From Pseudofrankia coriaricola (GTDB lineage Bacteria > Actinomycetota > Actinomycetes > Frankiales > Frankiaceae): a DNA stretch of 64,000 bases. Location of the stretch: NCBI RefSeq assembly GCF_001854805.1, contig NZ_MBLO01000069.1, forward strand, positions 1 to 64,000, read 5' to 3'. The notes below the pieces were generated by a model that saw only the letters and a program-made list of their open reading frames with translations, had not been told where the DNA came from and did no database searches. The translations under genes and the position numbers were made by a program. Positions 16,601 through 25,700 of the stretch are shown here, piece after piece (positions within the stretch are counted from its first letter, which is position 1; the number at the start of each line of letters is the position of its first letter).

Positions 16601-19600
16601 CCACCAGCCCGGTTCGTCCGCCGGGCCGACCGCGCCCAGATCCTGCCTGGCCGTCCAGAGCTGTCGCGGCGGGCGCAGCTCGGCGTACCGCTGCAGGTCC
16701 AGCGCGTGGCCGCCGCTCATCGCCTCGCTGCCGCGGGTCAGCTCGCTCTGCGGGGAGAACTGCGCGAAGCGGTCCGTCGGCCGGCCGGCGGCGTCCAGCT
16801 CGTGGACCAGGTAGTCGAACGCGTCGCGCGGGCGGTGCGCGCCGACGAAGGGGAAATGGCCTTTCCCGAACACGGCGGGGTAGTACCGCTGCGCGACCTC
16901 GCCCGTCGTAGCCCGGTCGACCCAGCCACGGCCGTACCGGACCCGCTCACCTTCCGCGACGAGGCTGTGGTCGGCGCCGAAGCGGTGCCAGCCCCACCGG
17001 CCGGACACCTCCTGCTCGGCGCGCACCAGGCCGCCGTCGGGCAGGTTCAGGTACTCGCGCACCCGCGGCCCCGTCGGCCCGAGCAGGCCCGCCTGATGGT
17101 CCCACCACATGCCGTCCGGGATCTCGTCGTACGTGCGGTAGCCGCGCCTGGCCTCGAAGTGGTCGAGGCTGCGCCCGGTGTCACGCCACTCGATCCAGTG
17201 GTGCCGGCCCCTGGCCCTGCCGAAGACCTCCAGCAGGTTGCCGTTCGAGAGCCGTTCGCGGACGTAGGCGGCCGTCCTGTACCGCGAGAGCGGGTCGACC
17301 AGCCGCAGCTCGCCGGCCCGGCCGGTCACGACCTCGCCCCTGCCGCCGTAGTCGGGTGTCCGGGTCGCGCCGCTGGCGTCTCCCGGGATCGGTTCGCGCC
17401 GTTCCCAGGTCCGCCCGGCGTGGTCGATCTCGAACGTCGCCCCGGACCGGTCGCCGCCGCGGGCGAACGCCGACACGCGCTCGCGGCTCAGCGTCCCGTC
17501 CAGGTCGTACAGCCGGAAGTCGCCCCCGTGGCGGCCCGCGGTGGTCGTGACCCGGACATGGGTACCGTCCCAGGCCGCCTCGGCCCCGCGGACCTGGACG
17601 AACCTCGCGGGCCCGGTCCCGCCCTGGAGGCGCGCGAGCACCTCGACGTCGAGGTCACCCGTCGTCGCGTTGCGCGCCGCCCGGATGACCAGGCCGCTGT
17701 CCTGCCCGTGGGCCGGCCCCAGCCGGATGTTGTCCAGCCGCGCCGGCTGGCCGTCAGCGCGCAGGACGATCGTCATGTCGCCGTTGGTGAGCTCCCGGCC
17801 GCCGCCCGGAAGGGCCTGGGCCTGCCAGCCCGGCGGGGCGGTGTGGGCGGCGGCCCCGGGGCCGCCAGGCCCGTGACCGGAGGGCGGCGCGCCGCCGGCG
17901 GACGCCAGGTGCTGCTGCTGGGGCTGATGGTGCCAGCCGGCGCCGCCAGCCGGGGGCTGCGCGGGGGCGGTGGGGTGACTGCCGGCCGTGGGGTGACTGC
18001 CGCCCGCAGGCGTGGGGTGACTGCTGCCGGTCGGCGCGGGATGGCTGGCGCTGGTCGGCGTGGGGTGACTGGCGCTGGTCGGCGCGGCATGACTGGCATT
18101 GGTCGGCGCGGGTGGAGGGTGGGCCACCGTGCCGTCGGCGGCGTAGCGGTAGGAGGTGCCGTCGGCGCGGGTGATCGTGCCGCCGCGCTCGGCGGCGGCG
18201 TGGGCCAGGCCTTCCTCGACGGTGCCGTCCACGTGGCGGAGGGTCGCCGTGCCGGCGGCGTGGTCGACGGTGAGGTGGGCGTAGAGGTGGTGGCCGGGGT
18301 CCTGGAGGAACCTCCCGCTGCCGGTGAGCTGGCCGGCGCCGTCGAACTCCCGGAAGTCCGCGACGCGGGCGCCCGACCCGTCCAGCAGCACGACGTCCTC
18401 GAAACCGGTCACGTCGGCGAGGTCGTCCGTGGTCAGCGCCGTGACACGGACGCCGTCGCCCTCGATCTCCTCGAAGGCACCACGGTAGACGTCACGGGCA
18501 CCCGGATCGATGATCCGCCCGAGCCGGCCCTCGGCCGCGGTGGTGACCGTCAGGTGACGCCCATCCGCCAGGAACCGCGCCTCCGTGCCCGCCCAGGTCA
18601 CCGGCGAGGCCGCGAGCGCGTGCGGCGGCCTGGAGGGCCAGGCGTGGACCATCCGCCCTCGCCGGGTGACCTGGACCCAGTGGGTGAGCTCGCCAGTGTT
18701 GCCGCGGACGCCGACGGGTCCGCCCTCGATGAGAACCCGGGCCTTGTTGCCGACCCACAGGCCGGCGGCGTCCGCGTAGGCCGCGGCGTCAAGCGTGACC
18801 CTCTCGGCGTCGACGTGGCGCAGGAAGAGGCTCTTGAGCTCCGGGCCCGGAGAGTTGGCGAGGTGCGGCGCCATCTTCGCCGGGCTGACGGTGTAGACGC
18901 CGTTGGTCCAGTGCCCCTCCGGGCTCATGCGCGGAACGGGCAGGCTGTGGCTGAAGGTGGTGAGGGCGACCGGCGCGTGGGCGCCGTCGGCGGAGACGAG
19001 GTGGTAACCGCCGTGCGGGTCGGCGGCGAGCCGCAGGTCGCCGGTGACGCCGCCGTCGGCGTGGTGCCAGACCGCGGAACCGTCGGCCGCGACCTCGACA
19101 TGCCCAAGCGGCGTCCCGTCCGCGGCGGCATGGGTGATATGGGCCTCGGTGAGCGTCCCGCCAGCGTCGAGAGAGAGATGCGTGCCGTCGGGCCGGTGCA
19201 GGTGGAACCCGCCGTCGCCGTGCGGGGTGTAGCGCAGGTCGCTGCTGACGGCCTTGCCGTTCGGCTCGAACCAGGTGGTCGTCCTGTCGGACCTGATCCG
19301 GGTACGGCCGAGGGCGTCCCCGTTCTCGAGGGTGTGACGCAGGTTCGCGTGCAGGATCTTGCCGTCGGCGTCGAGCTTCATCCGGTTCCGGCCCGCGGTG
19401 AGGGTCACCGATCCGTCGGCGTCGCGCGTGACGGCCCAGGGGCGAGGGTGGCCGGCGATCCGGGCGGTGCCGTCGGCGTGCAAGAACACGTCGAACGCCG
19501 GGTCACTGCCCACCGACGCCACCAGCCGGCGTGGCTGGGCCGAACCGCCACCCCCGGGCACGCCTTCGGAGGGATCCGGCGCCGAGGAGGGCACCGGGCG

Positions 19601-22567
19601 CGGTGGCTCGCCGGGCGGCTTCTCCCCACCACCCCCCGAGCCCGCCTGGGGCCGTTCGCCCGCGGGCGGCTCCGTGACTGCGGAGTGCTCGGCGCCACCG
19701 GGCGACCCGGCGGCGCCTTCAGCCGTTCCCGGGGGCGGGTCGGCGCGCGCGACGGCGCCGGCGGACGGCGCCTCCGCGGCGGTGCGGGCGGCCGGCGCCT
19801 CTGCGGCGGTATGGGCCGCCGGCACGTCCGCGGCGGTCACGGCCCGTGCCGCGTCGCCGCCCGTTGCTGGGCCTGGCGTCGTCAGCTCGGCGTGGGCCAG
19901 GCGCGTCTCGGCCGCGCGCCGGTCGACCATCGCCGTGATCATCGCGTCGGGGTCGCGCGCGCCGGCGACCACCGCGGCATCGAAGGCGGCGTGCGCCTGT
20001 GACACCTCCTCGGCGGCGCGCTGGTGCGCCGTCGCCGCGTCCACCAGCTCACCCGGCTCGCCAGCCGCGGCGTCCTGCCGTGCCCAGTGCCGTTGCTGGG
20101 GCTGCTGATGCCAACCGGCCCGGCCATCGGACGTCGACGCGCCCGCGCCCACCAGCGGCCGTTCCGACGTGCCGGCCCCGGCCGGCGGCCGGAACTCGGG
20201 CCGGACCGGTAGGCCGACCCCGTCGGTCGACGCCGTGGCGGCGGCGGGCCGCGCGCCGTGGCGCTGGGCGGCGACGCCGGCGGCCTCCGGGCGGCGCGCG
20301 GCCTCGTCCAGACCGGCCCCGCCGTGGCCGGCGCTGGCCGCGTCAACCAGGTGCCGGCTGCCGGCCGGCCCGGTCTCGGCGAGCAGTTCGGAGGTGTCCG
20401 GCGTGTGCGGAGCCGGCTCCGCGAGCCCCCGGTCCGCCGCCGACGACGTGCCATGCGCCCGGGCCGGCGTCTCGTCACCCGCGTGGAGACCCTCGCGAAC
20501 TCGATCCGGCGTGGTGGCCGTTCGGCTGGCGCCGTCGGGCAGGCCCCCCAGGTCGTGGGCGGCCCCGGGGCCGATCCGTACCTCCGCGCCGTCGAACGCC
20601 ATGTCCCGGCCCGTCGCGGCGGCGGGAACTGACGAGGCCGCGCGGGCCTCGGCCGGCAGCCTCGGCGCCGCGTCGAGCGGGGCCGTACGCGCCGCGCCGA
20701 GCGTGCCCGTGCGGGGCGCGTCGAGCGCGGCCCGCGCGCCGGGCGCCGACACGGCCGTGTCGGCGCCAGTGGCCCGGGTGACGGGCGCGGCGGTCTCGGC
20801 GCGGGAGAAGTCGATCGCGAAGGTGTCGCCGCCGGTGCGCAGGGCGGTGACGTGTTCCGCGTTGGTGATGAGCTTGTGCTCCAGCGGTCTGAAATCCGCG
20901 AGCGCCTCCCCGAGGCGCCTCGCGGCGTGCACCTGCCCGAGCAGGTCCACCGCGTGCGTGGGTGCCAGGTGCGCCGCCCCGAACACCGCCGCGCCGCCCG
21001 CGGGAAGCGACATACGCCCCGTGGCCGCGAGCGCGCCGGTGTCGGCGAACGCCCGCGCGCCGGCATGGCTCATCGGGCTCGCGAGCTGGCCCGCCGCGGC
21101 CGCGGCGCCGTGCGGGAGGATCAGGCCGGACGCACCCGTGGCGAGCGACGCGGACGCTCCGGCGGGTTCGAGCAGCGTCGCCGCGCTCGGGCCGAGGAGC
21201 GAGTTGTGGCCATATCCGAATCCGAGCCCCGATCCCGTCACGTGTCCGCCGGCCGCCGAGAGTGCGTGCTCCATCCCCGCGCCTGGGTACGGGCCGGCCG
21301 GGGAGTGGATGCTGAGCAGCGCGTCGCCGAGGTGCGCGCCGGTGTGGGTGGCGGCCCCGGCGGCGCCGGGGAGATAGTCGGCTAGGCCCAGGTACTTCGG
21401 GATCTGGAAGCCGCGGCCCAGGATGGCGAGGTCGTGAGCGCCCCAGACCCCGAGAGCCCCGATCTCGTTGGCTTCGAGCGGGGTGAAGATCCGTAGCCAT
21501 TTCAGGTCGTGGAACTGGTTGGCGAAGCCCGCTTTCGTGCTCTGCCATGGGTGCAGTGCCTTGAGCTGGGCGAGCTGTTTGGCGGCGCCTGCCTTCAGGC
21601 CCTGCCAGGGGTGCATCGCCGTCAGCGCCTGCCAGGGGTGCAGCGCCCGCAGCGTCTTCGGCAGTTCGACGAGGGTCACGAAGCCGCGCAGGGCGAGCAC
21701 GCGGGCGGCGTCGGCGGCCTTGCCGAGGATCGCGACGACGTCGTACGCCTTGACGACCAGGAACGGCAGCGTCAGCGCCCGGGAGAAGTCCCAGGCGCTG
21801 ATGGCGACCTTGCCCGCGCCCTTCAGCAAGTCCAGCGCCCCGGAACCAAGGGCCTTCCACGTCTTCAGCGCCATGAGCGGCTTCGTCGTCGGCGCCACCG
21901 CCATCAACAGGCCGAACAACAAACCCCAGCCATTCGTGTCACCGTTGGCGTAGTCGACGACCGCCTTCGCCGCGAGCACCACGTTCAGCGCGAACGCGAG
22001 CAGCCCGAGCGGGCCACCGACGACGAGCGCGACCAACGTGATCACGATCGCGACCTCGTTGAACGCATCCCAGAACTGCTGACACCCCGTCTTCGGCGAA
22101 ACAATCGCCCTCGCCGCCTCGCGGATCGCACTCGTCGCCGACGACGCGGCCTTACCCAGATCCGCCTGCGCGTTGATGGCGTCCGTACGCAACCCCGCAA
22201 GCGCCGGATCATCCGGCGCCAACCCCTCCGCCTGCGCATGCGCCGCATCCGCACGACCCTGCGCGTCACGCATCGCCCGGATATAACTACGCACAGCCGG
22301 CTCTGCCTGCTCAAACGCACTATGCACACCGGCGATGAAATTACGGATCGCACCGTTCACCGTATCCCGCAGATAATCCGCGGTCTTACCGACGAACGCC
22401 CCGTCGCCGGTACTGCGGACAACCGCGGTCAACTCGTCATGAACCCTCGACGCCTGCCAACGCATCTTCCACATGAAATCCGCGACACCCACCAACGCAT
22501 CCGGATCACCCGGCGTCGGATCCCGCTCCAGGTGGAGCCGCGACCAGTCGGTCGGCCGACCACCCAC
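13700..22567 (-). CDS. Giant T7SS-associated repeat protein 1 (2955 aa)
   Basis: N-terminal residues 1-160 form a helical WXG-like region with the sequence DWSRLHLERDPTPGDPDALV, typical of actinobacterial proteins believed to be exported by T7SS. Hydrophobic segments follow (about 170-203), then three HPWQ repeats (about 310-342) and long Ala-rich stretches. Short beta-repeat units occupy about 1010-1240. A tandem His/Ser/Pro linker (about 1483-1555), a large beta-rich module and a hydrophobic C-terminal domain (about 2550-2765) come next, then a Pro/Thr/Ser tail and the final motif DAENPYLEAALALLG. The GTG start has GGGGAGG at 22573-22579, identical in its paralogue upstream. No catalytic toxin motif was recognised; a cell-surface or effector role is inference. 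Confidence 0.85.
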   Translation of the reverse strand: MGGRPTDWSRLHLERDPTPGDPDALVGVADFMWKMRWQASRVHDELTAVVRSTGDGAFVGKTADYLRDTVNGAIRNFIAGVHSAFEQAEPAVRSYIRAMRDAQGRADAAHAQAEGLAPDDPALAGLRTDAINAQADLGKAASSATSAIREAARAIVSPKTGCQQFWDAFNEVAIVITLVALVVGGPLGLLAFALNVVLAAKAVVDYANGDTNGWGLLFGLLMAVAPTTKPLMALKTWKALGSGALDLLKGAGKVAISAWDFSRALTLPFLVVKAYDVVAILGKAADAARVLALRGFVTLVELPKTLRALHPWQALTAMHPWQGLKAGAAKQLAQLKALHPWQSTKAGFANQFHDLKWLRIFTPLEANEIGALGVWGAHDLAILGRGFQIPKYLGLADYLPGAAGAATHTGAHLGDALLSIHSPAGPYPGAGMEHALSAAGGHVTGSGLGFGYGHNSLLGPSAATLLEPAGASASLATGASGLILPHGAAAAAGQLASPMSHAGARAFADTGALAATGRMSLPAGGAAVFGAAHLAPTHAVDLLGQVHAARRLGEALADFRPLEHKLITNAEHVTALRTGGDTFAIDFSRAETAAPVTRATGADTAVSAPGARAALDAPRTGTLGAARTAPLDAAPRLPAEARAASSVPAAATGRDMAFDGAEVRIGPGAAHDLGGLPDGASRTATTPDRVREGLHAGDETPARAHGTSSAADRGLAEPAPHTPDTSELLAETGPAGSRHLVDAASAGHGGAGLDEAARRPEAAGVAAQRHGARPAAATASTDGVGLPVRPEFRPPAGAGTSERPLVGAGASTSDGRAGWHQQPQQRHWARQDAAAGEPGELVDAATAHQRAAEEVSQAHAAFDAAVVAGARDPDAMITAMVDRRAAETRLAHAELTTPGPATGGDAARAVTAADVPAAHTAAEAPAARTAAEAPSAGAVARADPPPGTAEGAAGSPGGAEHSAVTEPPAGERPQAGSGGGGEKPPGEPPRPVPSSAPDPSEGVPGGGGSAQPRRLVASVGSDPAFDVFLHADGTARIAGHPRPWAVTRDADGSVTLTAGRNRMKLDADGKILHANLRHTLENGDALGRTRIRSDRTTTWFEPNGKAVSSDLRYTPHGDGGFHLHRPDGTHLSLDAGGTLTEAHITHAAADGTPLGHVEVAADGSAVWHHADGGVTGDLRLAADPHGGYHLVSADGAHAPVALTTFSHSLPVPRMSPEGHWTNGVYTVSPAKMAPHLANSPGPELKSLFLRHVDAERVTLDAAAYADAAGLWVGNKARVLIEGGPVGVRGNTGELTHWVQVTRRGRMVHAWPSRPPHALAASPVTWAGTEARFLADGRHLTVTTAAEGRLGRIIDPGARDVYRGAFEEIEGDGVRVTALTTDDLADVTGFEDVVLLDGSGARVADFREFDGAGQLTGSGRFLQDPGHHLYAHLTVDHAAGTATLRHVDGTVEEGLAHAAAERGGTITRADGTSYRYAADGTVAHPPPAPTNASHAAPTSASHPTPTSASHPAPTGSSHPTPAGGSHPTAGSHPTAPAQPPAGGAGWHHQPQQQHLASAGGAPPSGHGPGGPGAAAHTAPPGWQAQALPGGGRELTNGDMTIVLRADGQPARLDNIRLGPAHGQDSGLVIRAARNATTGDLDVEVLARLQGGTGPARFVQVRGAEAAWDGTHVRVTTTAGRHGGDFRLYDLDGTLSRERVSAFARGGDRSGATFEIDHAGRTWERREPIPGDASGATRTPDYGGRGEVVTGRAGELRLVDPLSRYRTAAYVRERLSNGNLLEVFGRARGRHHWIEWRDTGRSLDHFEARRGYRTYDEIPDGMWWDHQAGLLGPTGPRVREYLNLPDGGLVRAEQEVSGRWGWHRFGADHSLVAEGERVRYGRGWVDRATTGEVAQRYYPAVFGKGHFPFVGAHRPRDAFDYLVHELDAAGRPTDRFAQFSPQSELTRGSEAMSGGHALDLQRYAELRPPRQLWTARQDLGAVGPADEPGWWRVRRDIGDVDFPRPSDIRLRRGAPGDPAPGWDIGDSRFRAFRWIERDAQGNQVASGVRTVRDRTNGTFSDFTHDGHFARGTWRLENGNVLEIGRADAGVVGQAGGTRWMAHPDPSVYAGRRDLFWQELDGTAPGGTVLAAGARHFPSGGPHWVDTVTENGVEVVVRQTVGDAGDVVTYLPGHRPVYDLGLAEGASHTAVNLDSPGTVSVTRDTNGELVGRTDAWRVQDAGGNPITVTVTGHGHPSRGRWAWKIDQDGIQLRVRVNGQDLAVDAKEFAGTRISARNTRPTSYLDRRFADHFDESFRDYLEVTVRNGGKDENVWVLVRDSRALDQGTTLRTFHDGTGWRSQVFDGDGAPVGRTEATRQWGHGTGADGKPVWGTEPVAGMGRIPARAPVWQDLSVDGQRVLRESNAGRVLEYTAPRPPDPGTPGAPPPPPPPVGRPTAAKTGFGTWRELDQGQVIRERVNLPGRYRETETFHGQWRETNENGDLLRIRTLSGRVWERDPLGRRRVVATPQGHWDLAGREMDYRGALNEIRGWNRVNRYLNMRQYRAGDGLVGEFIPRSLLVARRALLDYTQDVLLDFPARFASQLVFNGMAGEHKDDPFSWKWVEKTVLNSLVGGAFRTGATTLHQIGGLGRWRQGFGNVDNGFPYNRHIPRDDWETEFAGNEYAPRWRGLTYDTGAYGAVFNPLLSAASSWTVGGLFGDEWQWASPGESAASTLITGLPIGLGRSLVHGYASGRFFHVGGLAEVGWIAGERVADRTLSLFLKRWLLEEPSAPPPPPPSPVPSPSPSVSPSQSVPPTPPGTPSPTSPPAPAPTVTPSTAPHPGNTQPPPTSGHTSVPPQPVPTLTSVPAPTLIPTSTLIPTLTPTSTLSPTATPGPTPTPTSTTTPTPTPTSTQSPTAAPTPTPTATPSSTEPPSPTPTATPAPVPSGASAPDEARLASWTAAPDAENPYLEAALALLG

Positions 22568-22719
22568 CCGCGCCTCCCCACCGCGTCGGCGTCCGGTCCC
22601 CTCGCGTTCACCGCGAGGTCGCCAGAAGTTCCGCTATGGTCAACGCAGCCGAGCCGGCCGAGGTTCATTCGCCGGCCAGCGTGGGTTCACCCTGGCGGCC
22701 GGGTTTCACCGTGACCCGG
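22568..22719 (-). promoter_or_regulatory. Upstream region of giant gene 1
   Basis: This 152-bp gap lies between the two tandem giants. On the + strand it holds ATGGTCAAC (22636-22644) and GCCGAGGTTCAT (22657-22668). Both have counterparts upstream of giant 2: ATGGTCAAC at 34476-34484, and the inverse ATGAACCTCGGC twice at 34519-34544. The two regions look like copies of one ancestral promoter. The ribosome site GGGGAGG is at 22573-22579 on the - strand. Confidence 0.5.
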
Positions 22720-25700
22720 TCAGACGAGCAGCGCGAGCGCGGCCTCCACGTGCGGGTCCTCGGAGTCGGCCGCTATGGGCCGGATCACCGGGTGCGGCCG
22801 GCCGGGGGGCGCCGGTGACGCGCCGCTCGGCGTCGGGGCTGGTCCTGTCTGCGACGGGCTCGACGTCGGCGTCGGGGTGGACGGGGACGTCGGCGTCGGC
22901 GTCGGCGGGGTGCTGGGCCCGGACGTGGCACTGGCGGTTGGGGTCGGTGAGGGCGTCGGGGGTGGAGCTGGGCTCGAGGTTGGTGTCGGCATCGGGCTCG
23001 ACGTGGGAGTCGGGGTCGGGGTGGGTGCCGGAGTTGGGGCAGCGTGCCGGGCCGGGTCGAAGTACTGGTCGTAGAGGTACCGCCCGGCGAGGCGTTCGAA
23101 GGTGCGCTCCCCCAGAATGAAACCGATGTCGGCCAGGCCGCCGCGGTGGAAGAACCGGCCGGAGGAGTACGCGTGGGCGCCGGTGCGCACGGAGCCGATC
23201 GTGCCGCCCACCGCGAGCGAGCTCAGGGCGTAGGCCCCGCCCTCCCGCAGGGACTTACCGAAGTCGCCGTTCGACGTCACCAATGCGACGCCGGTGTTGG
23301 CCAGGAACGAGATGGCCGGGCTCGCGAGCAGCGTCGACGTCGTGTAGTCGTAGGTGATGGTCCGCCAGCGCGGCGGGTTCTCGTTGCCCGCCCACTCGTT
23401 CGACCAGTTCTTGTCCTGGTTGTACGGGTTGCGGGTGTAGTGCTTGCCGCCGTCGACGTTGGCCAGGCCGTCGCGGTATCCCTTGAGCGGGCCGGGCTCG
23501 TGCAGTGCCGTCACGCCGCCCTTGAGCACGCTGTTGATGCCCGCGCCCAGAACGCCGCCGCGCAGGAACTCCTCCAGGGTCATGTCCCGGTGCTCGGTGG
23601 CCTGGAAGTAGATCTCCTGGGAGAGGGTGCGGGCCGTGAGGTCGATGGTGAACTCCTGCGCCCAGTCGAGCGCCAGCTTCGTCCAGACCCGCTGGGAGAC
23701 GGGGATGAACTCGCCGGCGAGCCCGTCCGTCGCGACGAACTGGCGGCGGTTGGCCTCTCGCAGGTAACGGTTCACGCCGCGGAACTCGTTGGTCGCGCCG
23801 CGGAAGTCGATCTCGCGACCGACGATCTCCGTCCGCTCGCCGCCGGTGATGCGGTGCCGGCCGAGGGCGTCGCGTTCGTAGATCCGCCCGCTCAGCGTGC
23901 GATGGCGCAGCAACTTCCCGTCGGCGTCGGTCTCCCGCCACTGGTGGTGGAAGTTCTCGGTCTCCCGGAAGATCCCCGGCCGGTTCGCGACCTCGAGCCG
24001 CTGGCGGAACACCCCGCCAAGGTCGAACTCCCGCCACTGGCCCCAGCCGGACGGCATGTCGGGCGGGCGGGGCGTGAGGTACTCGCGGACGCGGCCCCCG
24101 GCCGACTCCCGCAGCACCTGGCCGTTCGCGTCGACGTCGCGCCAGTCGGCCGCGGCGCGGCCCGCCGGCGCCTCGGCGGACCAGCGGCCGGACGGGTCCG
24201 AGGAGCCCCACGGCCGGAACTCACGGGTGGCGGCGGAGGCGGCGTCCTCGACCCCGTCGGCGTCGTAGCGCGCCGAGTGCCAGACGCCGGCGTCGTCGCG
24301 GTGGGCCCGCAGCGTCGTGCCCTTGTCGAGCGAGCGCAGGTCGCGGACCAGCTGGAGCTGGCCGTCCGCGCCGGCGACGAAGTCGCGGTACGAGTCGTCC
24401 CAGGCGCCGGTCCAGCGCTCGGCCCGGCCGCTCACCCGTAGCCCCGCCGTCCCGTCGGCGTGTTCCCAGGCCCAGTCGGGCCTCAGCGGGTCGCCGTGCC
24501 CGGCGACGACGGCCCGGCCGCCGCTGCCTGGCCAGGTGTCGGAGCGGGCCACGACCTGGCCCATCGTGTTGTGGGTGACCGAGACCGCGTCGGGGTCGCG
24601 CGGGAGGGGCCGCCCGTCCACGAGAAGCGACGGATCGTGGGCCGGCCGGCCGCCGGGGGCGTAGGTGACGACGTCGCCGTTGTCGGCCGCGGTGTGGCGG
24701 ACGACGACCGTGCGGTCGCCGCCCGGCGCGTGCTCGGTCATCGTGTCGACCCAGTGGTGGCCCCTCTCGGCGAAGTGCCGCTCGCCGGTCGCCACGACGT
24801 TCCTGTTCCCGTCGAGCTGGCGCCAGCTCAGCGCGCGGCCGCCCTCGCCGGGGACGCCGCCGGAGACGGACTCCCAGGTGCCGTCGGCGCGGCGGCCGAT
24901 CTCCACCGTGTGGCCGTTGTCCAGCTTGAGGGTGCCGCGCACGAGGTAGCCGTCGACGGTGTAGTCCGAGAACGACCCGTCCGGCCGAACGGTGCGCGCG
25001 CCGGAGGCGGCGCGCTCGTCGACGACCAAGGGGTCGCCGCCCGGCAGCCGCTCCGTCCAGCGGTACACCTGGAAACGGCTGTCCCCGCGCAGGAAGCCGG
25101 CGTTCGGGAAGTCGACCGCGCCGTAGTGGCCGAACCAGGCGAGCCGGGACACGAACCTGCTGCCCCGGCCATCGAGACCCTCCGGCGTCTTCCACAGCTG
25201 GTGGGGCGGGCGCTGCTCGGTGAAGCGGGTGAGTTGAAGCCCGTTGCCGTTCGCCAGCCGTTCGAGGGACGCGGTCTCCTTGCTCTGTGGGGAGAACTGG
25301 GTGAACTCGTCGCGCAGGTGGCCGGCGTCGTCCAGGTGGTACTCGACGTAGTGGAAGGCGTCGCGCGTCCGGTGCATGAAGTAGCGGTACCGCTGCGCGA
25401 CCTGGTCGGTCCCGTCCGTGTGGTCGACCCAGTCGCCCATTCGCCCGTGCCAGTGCCGGACGCGCCGTCCCATGAGCACCTCGTTGCCGGTGCTGTCATA
25501 GCGGTGCCAGCGCCAGCCCTCGCCTGGGTGCCGGTCGGCGCGCACGATCCCGCCGTCGGACATGTGCAGGTACTCACGCTCCTTGCGGCCGAACACGTTG
25601 ATGTCCCACCACATGCCGTCGATCTCGTCGAACCGGCGCAGGCCCCGGCCGGCCAGGTCGCCGAGCAGGCCCTTACCGAGCCGGTCCCACTGAAGCCAGT

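Noticed and set aside
15164-20002. 1612-codon + strand open frame opposite giant gene 1
   Set aside because: Arg/Gly/Ala/Val-rich shadow of the GC-biased giant gene; no ribosome site or domain.
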